Positions 15,841-23,546 of a DNA stretch of 64,000 nt are shown here, one piece after another. The position numbers were made by a program, and so were the translations under genes. Location of the stretch: assembly GCA_001298555.1 (NCBI GenBank), contig LJCW01000336.1, positions 40,054 to 104,053 on the forward strand, given 5' to 3'. Numbering within the stretch: the first letter of the stretch is position 1; each line of letters opens with the position of its first letter. The notes below the pieces were generated by a model, which saw only the letters and a program-made list of their open reading frames with translations, was not told the origin of the DNA and did not search any database. The stretch comes from Actinobacteria bacterium OV450. GTDB taxonomy: Bacteria > Actinomycetota > Actinomycetes > Streptomycetales > Streptomycetaceae.

Positions 15841-17325
15841 TCACACGGCCGGGACGCAGCGGCCCTCTTCGGTGCGGTACTGCCACTTGGCGCCGTCCGC
15901 GACGAGCTCCTTGACGGCCCGTACGAACCGCTCCACGTGCTCGTCGGGGGTACCGGCGCCGAAGCTGACGCGGATGGCGTTGAGGGTGGGGGTCCCCCCG
16001 GACGAAGTCTGGGGGAGCTCGCCCGGGGCGGCCTCCGGGGCTCCGCACTCGCCCTGGGCCTGCGGCTCGCTGCCGAGCAGGGTGCGGACCAGCGGGTGGG
16101 CGCAGAACAGGCCGTCGCGGACGCCGATCCCGTACTCCGCCGACAGCGCGGCGGCGAAGTGCGAGCTGTTCCAGCCGTCCACGACGAAGGAGATGACGCC
16201 GACGCGCGGGGCGTCGTCGCCGAAGAGGGAGAGCACGCGCACGGCGGGGACCTCGGCCAGGCCTTCGCGGACCTTCGCGATGAGGTGCCGCTCGCGGGCG
16301 ACGAGGTCCTCGAAGCCGGCCTCGGTCAGGGCCCTGCAGGCCGAGGCGATGGAGTAGACGCCGATGACGTTCGGGGAGCCGGCCTCGTGGCGGGCGGCCG
16401 TCGTGTGCCACTCGACGTCGACGCCGCCGTCCTCGCGGCGGGCGACCGTGCGGGAGGCGCCGCCGCCGGCCAGGTACGGCTGCGCCTGCTGGAGCCAGTC
16501 CGCGCGGCCGGCCAGCACGCCCGAGCCGAACGGCGCGTACAGCTTGTGCCCGGAGAAGGCCGCCCAGTCCACGTCCAGCTCCTGTACGGAGACGGGGTGG
16601 TGCGGGGCCAGCTGGGCGGCGTCCAGGACGATCCGCGCGCCGTGGGCGTGCGCGGCGGCGGCGAGCTCCTTCACCGGCCACAGTTCACCGGTGACGTTGG
16701 ACGCGCCGGTGACGCAGACCAGGGCCGGGCCCTGGGGGCCTCGCCTGCCCGAGCGAAGCCGGGGGCTCGGGGAAGGGTCGCGGTCGGCGAGCGCGCGCTC
16801 CAGGATTTCGACTGCCTGGGCCGGGGTCCGCGGGGCGTCGAGGTAGGTGACCTGGGCGTTCGTCCACGGCAGCAGCGAGGCGTGGTGCTCGGTCTCGAAG
16901 ACGAACACCTCGCAGTCCGCGGGGAGTGCGGCGGCGAGCAGGTTCAGCGAGTCGGTGGTGGAGCGGGTGAAGACCACCTGGTCGGCGGGCCGGCAGTCGA
17001 GGAACTCGGCGACGGTGGCCCGGCTCTGCTCGAAGAGGTCGGTGGAGAGCTGGGAGAGGTACCCGGCCCCGCGGTGGACGCTGCCGTAGTAGGGGGCGTA
17101 CGCGGCGACGTCGTCCCAGACCCGCTGGAGGGCGGGGGCGCTGGCCGCGTAGTCCAGGGCCGCGTACGTGACCTCGCCGCCGGTGACGAGGGGGACGGTC
17201 ACGTCCCGGCCGAGGACCGGCAGCGGCTGGGCACAGGCGGGGTCGGCGGTGGGGGTCACGGCGGAGGCGGCGGTGGTGGCGGCGGTGGCGGTGGCGGTGG
17301 CGACAGCGTTCGGGTACGCGGACAT
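15841..17325 (-). CDS. PLP-dependent class V aminotransferase / cysteine desulfurase-like
   Basis: 494 residues. The NifS/isopenicillin-N-epimerase type fold is shown by DYAASAPALQRVWD, TRSTTDSLNLLAAAL, FETEHHASLLPW, IVLDAAQLAPHHPV and the PLP lysine in WAAFSGHKLYAPFGSG. It may remove sulfur or selenium from cysteine-type substrates, or act as a transaminase; the gene lies behind a SAM-type riboswitch, which favours sulfur metabolism. Residues about 8-25 are an Ala/Thr run encoded by a GGTGGC microsatellite. Two insertions look repeat-derived: PSPSPRLRSGRRG and LPQTSSGGTP. The ATG at 17325 has GGGAG 8 nt upstream. Confidence 0.82.
   Translation of the reverse strand: MSAYPNAVATATATAATTAASAVTPTADPACAQPLPVLGRDVTVPLVTGGEVTYAALDYAASAPALQRVWDDVAAYAPYYGSVHRGAGYLSQLSTDLFEQSRATVAEFLDCRPADQVVFTRSTTDSLNLLAAALPADCEVFVFETEHHASLLPWTNAQVTYLDAPRTPAQAVEILERALADRDPSPSPRLRSGRRGPQGPALVCVTGASNVTGELWPVKELAAAAHAHGARIVLDAAQLAPHHPVSVQELDVDWAAFSGHKLYAPFGSGVLAGRADWLQQAQPYLAGGGASRTVARREDGGVDVEWHTTAARHEAGSPNVIGVYSIASACRALTEAGFEDLVARERHLIAKVREGLAEVPAVRVLSLFGDDAPRVGVISFVVDGWNSSHFAAALSAEYGIGVRDGLFCAHPLVRTLLGSEPQAQGECGAPEAAPGELPQTSSGGTPTLNAIRVSFGAGTPDEHVERFVRAVKELVADGAKWQYRTEEGRCVPAV
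15986..16016. repeat. interspersed palindrome inside the aminotransferase gene
   Basis: About 31 bp (GGGGGTCCCCCC, then GACGAAGTCTGGGGGAG), a repeat type I recognise from Streptomyces intergenic DNA. Here it lies in frame and encodes LPQTSSGGTP near the aminotransferase C-terminus. Confidence 0.6.
16729..16772. repeat. second repeat-like insertion inside the aminotransferase gene
   Basis: GC-rich stretch with CCCGAG, a 12-nt spacer and CTCGGG. It encodes PSPSPRLRSGRRGPQ between two conserved strands (ERALADRD and ALVCVTGASN). It looks like an in-frame insertion of a dispersed element. Confidence 0.5.
17270..17302. repeat. GGTGGC microsatellite
   Basis: Tandem GGTGGC/GGCGGT units within the 5' end of the aminotransferase gene, coding for Ala/Thr alternation. 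The copy number is likely variable between strains. Confidence 0.75.
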
Positions 17326-17495
17326 GGCGGTATCTCCCGGCAGGACAGGCTGAATGGCTTCGGAGGGCCCGTACGTGGGTGCACGGATGCACGGCGCGCG
17401 GGTACGCGGATGCACATGCGCCAGTGGTACGGGAGTTGCCTCGACGCGCGGACGACTCGGGACCGCACGGAGGGTGAAGAAGGGGCGGAGTCGCC

Positions 17496-17516
17496 CTATC
17501 GCATTCGCTTGCTCAC
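17496..17516 (-). CDS. candidate leader mini-ORF (6 codons)
   Basis: GTG AGC AAG CGA ATG CGA TAG with GAGGAG 8 nt upstream, directly after the SAM-type aptamer. It is followed at once by a small GGGCG-ACTC-CGCCC hairpin. The peptide (MSKRMR) is very basic and carries no sulfur amino acid except the internal Met. It could be a translated regulatory leader, or the ribosome site could be the expression platform itself. Short, so uncertain. Confidence 0.4.
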   Translation of the reverse strand: MSKRMR

Positions 17517-17555
17517 GGAAAAGCTCCTCGGGAGACCAGGACCCCTGGTGTCGAG

Positions 17556-17673
17556 GGATCCGCGCTTGCCGTAGGCCTTTCTGGCTACGACCTGGTCATC
17601 ACCCGGGGCACCCCGCCACGGAAGGAGGGTTGCCGGACAGCAAGCCGGGGCCGAAACGCTGTCACTCGTGACC
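17556..17673 (-). ncRNA. SAM-IV-type riboswitch aptamer
   Basis: On the minus strand the order is GGTCACGAGTGACAG, GGCCCCGGC, CTGTCCGGCAACCCTCC, GTGGCGGGGTGCCCC, GGGTGATGACC, a hairpin GTAGCC-AGAAA-GGCCTAC, and GGCAAGCGCGG. GGTCA and TGACC close P1; CCGGCAACC and GGGGTGCCCC are the core words shared by SAM-I and SAM-IV aptamers. The 3' hairpin after P1 is typical of the actinobacterial SAM-IV class. It lies about 230 nt upstream of the aminotransferase start and would sit at the 5' end of its transcript. It predicts shut-off at high S-adenosylmethionine. Confidence 0.85.
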
Positions 17674-17681
17674 TGGTCAGC

Positions 17682-17709
17682 ATCCTGCCACAAGATCCCC
17701 GACGCACAA
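17682..17709 (-). promoter_or_regulatory. candidate promoter of the riboswitch transcript
   Basis: Minus-strand TTGTGC, a 16-nt spacer and CAGGAT. The expected start point falls within a few bases of the aptamer P1, which supports both calls. Confidence 0.5.
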
Positions 17710-17711
17710 GA

Positions 17712-17736
17712 CCCCGGTCCGCATGCTGGACCGGGG
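17712..17736. terminator. 9-bp hairpin upstream of the riboswitch
   Basis: CCCCGGTCC and GGACCGGGG pair around a 7-nt loop. It would end transcripts coming from trpD (minus) before the riboswitch promoter. The roughly 195 nt between it and the trpD stop hold no recognisable gene. Confidence 0.6.
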
Positions 17737-17932
17737 CCATGGCCGAAAACGATCAGACGGGGGCGCTGAAACCCCGCGGGACCGGTCAGGAGCACCGACC
17801 CCCGACTAAGCCCTCGCACCGCTCGGCCGCGGGCGGCCTCCCGGGCTTCGACCGGCTGCGCCGGCCTCCGGCCGTCGGCTGCGCGGGCCCGGGCCGGCCG
17901 GGCAGGCAGGCCGGGCACCGGGGCCGGGGGGC

Positions 17933-18997
17933 CTACGCGTTGCTGGCCGCCACCCAGCGGTCCAGGGCCGCCTTCGCCGCCCCCGAGTCGATGGACTCGG
18001 CCGCGCGGGTGATCGCCGCGCGGATCTCGTCCTCCAGGGAGCCCGTGCCCGGGTCCAGCGCCACCAGGGCCGCCGCCGAGTTCAGCAGGACCGCGTCGCG
18101 GACCGGGCCGGTCTCGCCGGCCAGCAGGCGGCGGGCGACGTCCGCGTTGTACGAGGCGTCCGCGCCGCGCAGAGCCGAGACGTCGACCAGCGGGATGCCC
18201 ACGTCGCGCGGGTCGAACGGCTGCTCGTCCACGCGGCCGTCGCGGACCCACCACACCCGGGAGGTGGCCGTGGTCGTCAGTTCGTCCAGGCCGTCGTCGC
18301 CGCGGAACACCAGCGCCGAGGAGCCGCGCTCCGCCAGCACGCCCGCCACGATGGGCGCCACCCGCGGGTCCGCCACGCCCGTGGCCTGCGCCCGCACCCG
18401 CGCCGGGTTGGTCAGCGGGCCGAGGAAGTTGAAGGTGGTCCGGATGCCCAGCTCCTTGCGGGCCGCGGCCACGTGCCGCAGCGCCGGGTGGAACTTCACC
18501 GCGAAGCAGAAGGTGATGCCGGCCTGCTCCGCGACCTCGACCACCCGCGCCGGGGTGAGGTCCAGGTTGACGCCGAGCTTCTCCAGCACGTCCGAGGACC
18601 CGCTCGCGGAGGACGCGGCGCGGTTGCCGTGCTTGACCACCTTGGCGCCCGTACCGGCCACCACGATCGACGACATCGTCGAGATGTTCACCGTTTTGGC
18701 CCCGTCGCCGCCGGTGCCGACGATGTCCACCGTCCGGCCCGGCACCTCGATCAGGTTGGCGTGCCCGTACATGGACCGGACGAGGCCGTTGATCTCCGCG
18801 ACCGTCTCCCCCTTGGCCCGCAGTGCCACCGCGAAACCGGCGATCTGTGCGTCGGTGGCCTCGCCGCGCATGATCCGGTCCATGGCCCAGGCCGTTTCCT
18901 CGGCACGCAGGTCCTGACCGGTCAGCAGGGCGTCGAGGAGACCCGGCCAGCTGCCGGCCGCCACGCTGTCGCCGCCTGCCGGGGTCGCAACGTTCAT
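17933..18997 (-). CDS. trpD: anthranilate phosphoribosyltransferase
   Basis: 354 residues. Transfers phosphoribosyl from PRPP to anthranilate in tryptophan synthesis. PRPP/Mg motif DIVGTGGDGAKTVNIST (about residues 90-106), the anthranilate-site motif KHGNRAASSASGSSDVLE, and NFLGPLTNPARV are all present. The ATG at 18997 has AGGAG 7 nt upstream. It is not in a trp operon here; no trpC, B or A gene is nearby, as is usual for this locus in Streptomyces. Confidence 0.95.
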   Translation of the reverse strand: MNVATPAGGDSVAAGSWPGLLDALLTGQDLRAEETAWAMDRIMRGEATDAQIAGFAVALRAKGETVAEINGLVRSMYGHANLIEVPGRTVDIVGTGGDGAKTVNISTMSSIVVAGTGAKVVKHGNRAASSASGSSDVLEKLGVNLDLTPARVVEVAEQAGITFCFAVKFHPALRHVAAARKELGIRTTFNFLGPLTNPARVRAQATGVADPRVAPIVAGVLAERGSSALVFRGDDGLDELTTTATSRVWWVRDGRVDEQPFDPRDVGIPLVDVSALRGADASYNADVARRLLAGETGPVRDAVLLNSAAALVALDPGTGSLEDEIRAAITRAAESIDSGAAKAALDRWVAASNA

Positions 18998-19085
18998 GGT
19001 CCGCTCCTGCTGTCCGTCGGCCACCCGGTCCCGGGGCCCACTCGAATGGGAAGGAGATCAGCCTATCCAGCCCCGGGGACGGCAA

Positions 19086-19116
19086 AGAGCCCCGTCCAGA
19101 CACTGGACGGGGCTCT
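19086..19116 (-). terminator. terminator of the ctaE-qcrCAB operon
   Basis: AGAGCCCCGTCCA and TGGACGGGGCTCT form a perfect 13-bp stem with a 5-nt loop, about 50 nt beyond the qcrB stop. Confidence 0.8.
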
Positions 19117-19163
19117 CGCCGTGGCGACACCGGGACTGACCTGAATCAGCCCCTCAGGTGGGA

Positions 19164-20789
19164 TCAGTGGTGGCCGTGGCCGCTCTGGATCTCCTTGTAC
19201 TCCTCCACCGTGGGCTTCGGAATCTGGTTGTTCTCGGCGTAGAAGCCCTTGCTGAGCTTCGCGCGGAGCTTCTCCATGCGGCCGACCTTGCGCTCGACGC
19301 CGTTCTCGTCGACCGTCGGGCCGATCTCGACCGGCTTGTACTGCTCGTGCGCGGTGAGCGTGTGCAGCTTGCCCTGCGAGAGCGGCTCGTGGACCTCGAC
19401 GAACTCACCGTGCGGCAGGCGCTTGATGATGCCGGTCTCGCGACCGTGCAGCACCTTGTCGTGGTCCCGGCGCTGGAGGCCGAGGCAGATGCGCTTGGTG
19501 GCGATGAACGCGAGGACCGGGACGACGAAGAAGCCGATCCGGACGAACCAGGTGATGTTGTTGATCGAGAGGTGGAAGTACTGCGCGAACATGTCGTTTC
19601 CACCGCCGATCAGCAGCACGATGTACTCCGCGATCCAGGCGACACCGAAGGCCGTACGGGTCGGGACGTTGCGCGGGCGGTCCAGGATGTGGTGCTCGCG
19701 CTTGTCCCCGGTGACCCAGGACTCGATGAACGGCCAGGCGGCGATCGAGCCCAGCACCAGCGGGAAGAGCAGCAGCGGGACGAACACGCCCAGGACGAGC
19801 GTGTGGCCCCACAGGTTGATCTCCCAGCCGGGCATGGCACGGATCAGGCCTTCCGGCATACCCATGTACCAGTCGGGCTGCGCACCGGTGGACACGTGGT
19901 CCGGGCGGTACGGGCCGAGCGCCCAGATCGGGTTGATCGAGGCGATCGCCGCGATGGCCGCGATGACACCGAAGACCAGGAAGAAGAAGCCTCCGGCCTT
20001 GGCCATGTAGACCGGCAGCAGCGGCATGCCGACGACGTTGTTGTTCGTCTTGCCGGGACCCGCGAACTGGGTGTGCTTGTGGTAGAAGACCAGGATCAGG
20101 TGGGCCACCAGCAGGCCCATCATGATGCCGGGCAGCAGCAGGATGTGGATCGAGTAGAACCGGGCGACGAAGTCGCCGCCGGGGAACTCGCCGCCGAAGA
20201 GGAAGAACGAGATGTACGTGCCGACGATCGGCACGGACAGGATCGCGCCCTCCATGAAGCGGACACCGGTGCCCGAGAGCAGGTCGTCCGGCAGGGAGTA
20301 ACCGGTGAAGCCGGTGAACATGCCGAGGACCAGCAGCAGGAAGCCGAAGATCCAGTTGACCTCGCGCGGCTTGCGGAACGCGCCGGTGAAGAAGACGCGC
20401 ATCATGTGCACGACCATGCCGGCGACGAAGATCAGCGCCGACCAGTGGTGGATCTGCCGGATGAGCAGACCGCCGCGGACGTCGAAGCTGATGTCCAGCG
20501 TCGAGGCGAAGGCCTCGGACATCTGGACGCCCTGCATCGGCACGTACGAGCCGTGGTACACGACCTCGTTCATGCTCGGGTGGAAGAACAGCGTCAGGTA
20601 CACACCCGTGAGGATGATGATGATGAAGCTGTAGAGGCAGATCTCACCCAGCATGAAGGACCAGTGGTCCGGGAAGATCTTGCGCATGTTGGACTTGGCC
20701 AGGCTGTAGATGCCCAGGCGGCCGTCCGCCCAGTCGGCTACCCGCTCGCCGGCCGGCGCTTTGCGCTTCGAATCGGTGGCAGTGCTCAT
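19164..20789 (-). CDS. qcrB: cytochrome bc1 complex cytochrome b subunit
   Basis: 541-residue membrane subunit of the actinobacterial menaquinol:cytochrome c reductase. The N-terminal core has paired heme-ligand histidines in IRQIHHWSALIFVAGMVVHM and FYSIHILLLPGIMMGLLVAHL, the quinone-site segment GYSLPDDLLSGTG, and PDWYMGMPEG, the local form of the PEWY motif. As in other actinobacteria a long soluble C-terminal tail follows (about 425-541). It starts with an ATGA overlap with qcrA. It works with the aa3 oxidase as a supercomplex. Confidence 0.97.
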   Translation of the reverse strand: MSTATDSKRKAPAGERVADWADGRLGIYSLAKSNMRKIFPDHWSFMLGEICLYSFIIIILTGVYLTLFFHPSMNEVVYHGSYVPMQGVQMSEAFASTLDISFDVRGGLLIRQIHHWSALIFVAGMVVHMMRVFFTGAFRKPREVNWIFGFLLLVLGMFTGFTGYSLPDDLLSGTGVRFMEGAILSVPIVGTYISFFLFGGEFPGGDFVARFYSIHILLLPGIMMGLLVAHLILVFYHKHTQFAGPGKTNNNVVGMPLLPVYMAKAGGFFFLVFGVIAAIAAIASINPIWALGPYRPDHVSTGAQPDWYMGMPEGLIRAMPGWEINLWGHTLVLGVFVPLLLFPLVLGSIAAWPFIESWVTGDKREHHILDRPRNVPTRTAFGVAWIAEYIVLLIGGGNDMFAQYFHLSINNITWFVRIGFFVVPVLAFIATKRICLGLQRRDHDKVLHGRETGIIKRLPHGEFVEVHEPLSQGKLHTLTAHEQYKPVEIGPTVDENGVERKVGRMEKLRAKLSKGFYAENNQIPKPTVEEYKEIQSGHGHH

Positions 20790-21844
20790 CCGCGCTCCCA
20801 GAATGCAGGACCGACGGGCTCTTCGAAGTCGCCGAGCGCTTCAAGGAAGCCTTCGCCGTTCACGCCGATCCGCAGCTGCGGAAGCGCGTGGCCGGCCGGG
20901 CCGAAGATGACACGGGCGCCGTCGGAGAGGTCGAAGGTGGACTGGTGGCACGGGCAGAGCACGTGGTGCGTCTGCTGCTCGTACAGGCTGATCGGGCAGC
21001 CGACGTGGGTGCAGATCTTCGAGTAGGCCACGATGCCCTCGTGGGACCACTCCAGCTCCTGCTTGTCCTTGATGTCCTCCGGCTTGATCCGGACGATCAT
21101 CAGGGCAGCCTTGGCGATCTGCGTCTGGAAGTCGTGCTGCTCCTCCTCCAGGCCCTCGGGCCGGGCGAAGGTCAGCGAACCGACCTGGACGTCCTCGGGA
21201 CGCAGCGGCTCGTTCGTGTTGTCGTTGATGAGCAGCTTGCCCTTGGCCCACACGGTCTTGCGCAGCTTGTCCTCGGGCAGCGGGCCCAGGTCGCGCATGA
21301 TCATGACGGCGGACAGCGGCAGCATGGCCAGCGCGCCCAGCATCGTGTTGCGGATCAGCGGACGACGGGCGATGCCGGACTCGTTGGCACCGTCGGCGAA
21401 GTCCGACAGGACCTTCGCCTTGACCTCCGGCGACGCCGCGATCTCGTGGCGCTCGTCGGCGACCTCGACGTCGGACATCAGGGTGCGGGCCCAGTGGACC
21501 GCGCCCGCGCCGATGCAGAAGAGCGCGGCGCCCAGGGTCAGACCGAGGGCGAAGTTGAGCGCGCTCACCTTCCCGATCGGGAAGATGTAGACGATCTTGT
21601 CGACCGGAATGATGACGTACGAGGCGATGAAGCCGATCGTGGCCAGCATCGACAGCGTGAACAGCATCGCCACGGTGCGCTCGGAGCGCTTCGCGGCCCG
21701 CTCGTCGATGTCCTGGATACGGGGCTTGTGGACCGGCAGGCCCGGGTCGGCGAACGGATCGTCCGCGACTGCTACGCCACCGTGGTGCGCGTCGCCCTGC
21801 TCGCTCGGCAGGTGCTTCTCTTCGGGAATGTCTTGGCTACTCAT
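20786..21844 (-). CDS. qcrA: Rieske iron-sulfur subunit of cytochrome bc1
   Basis: 352 residues with an N-terminal cytosolic arm, about three membrane spans (around 65-85, 100-120 and 165-185, the actinobacterial pattern) and a C-terminal Rieske domain. The 2Fe-2S ligands are in CTHVGCPIS and CPCHQSTFD. It moves electrons from menaquinol to the cytochrome cc subunit. It overlaps both neighbours by 4 nt. Confidence 0.97.
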   Translation of the reverse strand: MSSQDIPEEKHLPSEQGDAHHGGVAVADDPFADPGLPVHKPRIQDIDERAAKRSERTVAMLFTLSMLATIGFIASYVIIPVDKIVYIFPIGKVSALNFALGLTLGAALFCIGAGAVHWARTLMSDVEVADERHEIAASPEVKAKVLSDFADGANESGIARRPLIRNTMLGALAMLPLSAVMIMRDLGPLPEDKLRKTVWAKGKLLINDNTNEPLRPEDVQVGSLTFARPEGLEEEQHDFQTQIAKAALMIVRIKPEDIKDKQELEWSHEGIVAYSKICTHVGCPISLYEQQTHHVLCPCHQSTFDLSDGARVIFGPAGHALPQLRIGVNGEGFLEALGDFEEPVGPAFWERG

Positions 21845-22650
21845 GACTTCTTGGCCTTAGCGGTGTGGGCCGCGACCCAGACGGCGACAGCGATCAGCGC
21901 ACCCAGGCCGAAGATCCAGCCGAACAGACCTTCGGAGACGGGGCCGAGGCCACCGAGCTTCAGGCCGCCAGGGCTGACCGACTTCTCGCCGTTCACGTGC
22001 TGGAGGTACGCGATGATGTCCTTCTTCTCCTTCGTCGGCATGGTGCTGTCCGGGAAGGAGGGCATGTTCTGCGGGCCGGTGAGCATGGCCTCGTAGATGT
22101 GCTTCGGCTCGACGCCCTCGAGGTTGGGGGCGTACTTGCCGTTCGTCAGTGCGCCGCCTTCGCCGGTGAAGTTGTGGCACTGCGCGCAGTTGTTGCGGAA
22201 CAGCTCACCACCCTTGGCGATGTCGGCACCCGCCGGGTCGTACTGCTTCTCGGTCGGCGTGATCGGGCCGGCGCCGAGGGAGGCGATGTACGCGGCCAGC
22301 TGGTCGATCTGGGCCTGGTCGTAGACGACCGGCTTCTTCGGCACCTGCGCGCCGGGCTGCTGGGCGGGCATGCGGCCCGTGCTCACCTGGAAGTCGACGG
22401 CCGCGGAGCCGACGCCGACCAGACTGGGGCCGTCAGTGGAACCCTGACCGCTGGCTCCGTGGCAGCTTGCGCAGCTCACGGCGTAGAGCTTCTTGCCCTC
22501 GTCGATGGCGAGGGACTGGGCGGTTTCATCGGCCTGCGCCTTGCCCGCGGGGGCGAAGGCGGCGTACAGCCCCCCAGTGGCCGCCAGCGCGAGGAGTAGA
22601 ACGACGACCGCCGCCAGCGGATGGCGTCGTCGTGCGGAGAGCTTTTTCAC
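21841..22650 (-). CDS. qcrC: diheme cytochrome c subunit of cytochrome bc1
   Basis: 269 residues with an N-terminal membrane anchor (AAVVVLLLALAATGGLY), two c-type heme motifs, CASCH (about residue 57) and CAQCH (about residue 158), and a C-terminal membrane span (LFGWIFGLGALIAVAVWVAA). This diheme form replaces soluble cytochrome c in actinobacteria and passes electrons directly to the aa3 oxidase. Starts 77 nt after ctaE. Confidence 0.97.
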   Translation of the reverse strand: MKKLSARRRHPLAAVVVLLLALAATGGLYAAFAPAGKAQADETAQSLAIDEGKKLYAVSCASCHGASGQGSTDGPSLVGVGSAAVDFQVSTGRMPAQQPGAQVPKKPVVYDQAQIDQLAAYIASLGAGPITPTEKQYDPAGADIAKGGELFRNNCAQCHNFTGEGGALTNGKYAPNLEGVEPKHIYEAMLTGPQNMPSFPDSTMPTKEKKDIIAYLQHVNGEKSVSPGGLKLGGLGPVSEGLFGWIFGLGALIAVAVWVAAHTAKAKKS

Positions 22651-22727
22651 GGATTACCCCGGTGTCAGGATCTTCTGCGTCGGTGTGTCTGGATGGAGTG
22701 CCGGGTCTGGGCCCGGTGACGTGTTCG

Positions 22728-23348
22728 CTACTTGATCAGGTAGATCGTCGCGAAGAGGCCGATCCAGACGACGTCGACGAAGTGCCAGTAGTAGGACACG
22801 ACGATGGCCGACGTGGCCTGTTCGTGGGTGAACCTCTTGGCCGCGTACGTCCGGCCGAGGACCAGCAGGAAGGCGATGAGACCGCCCGTCACGTGCAGAC
22901 CGTGGAAGCCGGTGGTCAGGTAGAACACCGAGCCGTACGGACCTGACTTGAGAGACATGCCCTCGTGCTTGACCAGCTCGGTGTACTCGAACACCTGGCC
23001 GCCAATGAAGATCGCACCCATGACGAAAGTGATCATGAACCACGTCCGGAGCTTCTTCACGTCACCGCGCTCTGCGGCGAATACGCCGAGCTGGCAGGTG
23101 AGGGAGGAAAGCACCAGGATCGTCGTGTTCGTCGCCGAGAAGGGCAGATTCAAGGCCGAAGCCTGCTCTGACCAGTACTCGGCGCCTGTCACGGATCGCA
23201 GGGTGAAGTACATCGCGAAGAGGGCCGCGAAGAACATCAGCTCGGAACTCAACCAGATGATGGTTCCGACGCTGACGAGGTTCGGCCGGTTGACCGTCGG
23301 GTGCGCGTGCCCGGTATCTACTGTCGTTGCTGTCGCCACGACCGACAT
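22728..23348 (-). CDS. ctaE: cytochrome c oxidase subunit III
   Basis: 206 residues with about five membrane spans (for example LSSELMFFAALFAMYF, FYLTTGFHGLHVTGGLIAF and SYYWHFVDVVWIGLFATIYL). These motifs, especially the paired His in GFHGLHV and WHFVDVVW, are diagnostic. It is the first gene of ctaE-qcrC-qcrA-qcrB. The ATG at 23348 lies inside a palindrome (GACCGACA and TGTCGGTC) and lacks a clear ribosome site; a GTG three codons on (23339) is an alternative. Confidence 0.95.
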   Translation of the reverse strand: MSVVATATTVDTGHAHPTVNRPNLVSVGTIIWLSSELMFFAALFAMYFTLRSVTGAEYWSEQASALNLPFSATNTTILVLSSLTCQLGVFAAERGDVKKLRTWFMITFVMGAIFIGGQVFEYTELVKHEGMSLKSGPYGSVFYLTTGFHGLHVTGGLIAFLLVLGRTYAAKRFTHEQATSAIVVSYYWHFVDVVWIGLFATIYLIK

Positions 23349-23358
23349 TATGTCGGTC
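23340..23358. promoter_or_regulatory. dyad spanning the ctaE start codon
   Basis: GACCGACA and TGTCGGTC separated by 3 nt. It is centred on the ctaE ATG, so it could be an operator or an mRNA hairpin hiding the start. Confidence 0.4.
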
Positions 23359-23474
23359 GCTTATCCCGCCCTCACCCCGGGGGGTGCCGTTCGGAGTGTC
23401 AGGGGCGTGTGCAAGGCCCGAACGGCCCATCAGATCGGCCCGGTACGCACACCGGCGGGGCTGTTCGAACCGAT

Positions 23475-23501
23475 GTTGACATCGGGTCGGACGGAGTAGC
23501 A
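23475..23501 (+). promoter_or_regulatory. weak candidate promoter for the pseudoreceiver gene
   Basis: TTGACA followed about 15 nt later by TAGCAT. The -35 is perfect but the spacing is shorter than usual. Confidence 0.35.
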
Positions 23502-23546
23502 TCCCGCGCAACACCAACGTGATTCACGGCACCGTGGAGGAACGAA

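Noticed and set aside
17256..17310. GGTGGC repeats as a CRISPR or regulatory array
   Set aside because: Units are 6 bp without spacers and lie in frame in the aminotransferase; a simple microsatellite.
17256..17468. Basic 70-codon minus-strand frame after the SAM riboswitch
   Set aside because: No ribosome site, and it ends in a poly-Pro run that is only the microsatellite in another frame.
17739..18917. Plus-strand frame opposite trpD starting MAENDQTG
   Set aside because: Ser/Arg/Pro-rich antisense of trpD; the start region lies in a terminator hairpin.
19158..22599. Long plus-strand frames opposite the qcr genes
   Set aside because: They mirror the codon bias of qcrB, qcrA and qcrC and have Asp/Glu/Arg/Val-rich nonsense sequence.
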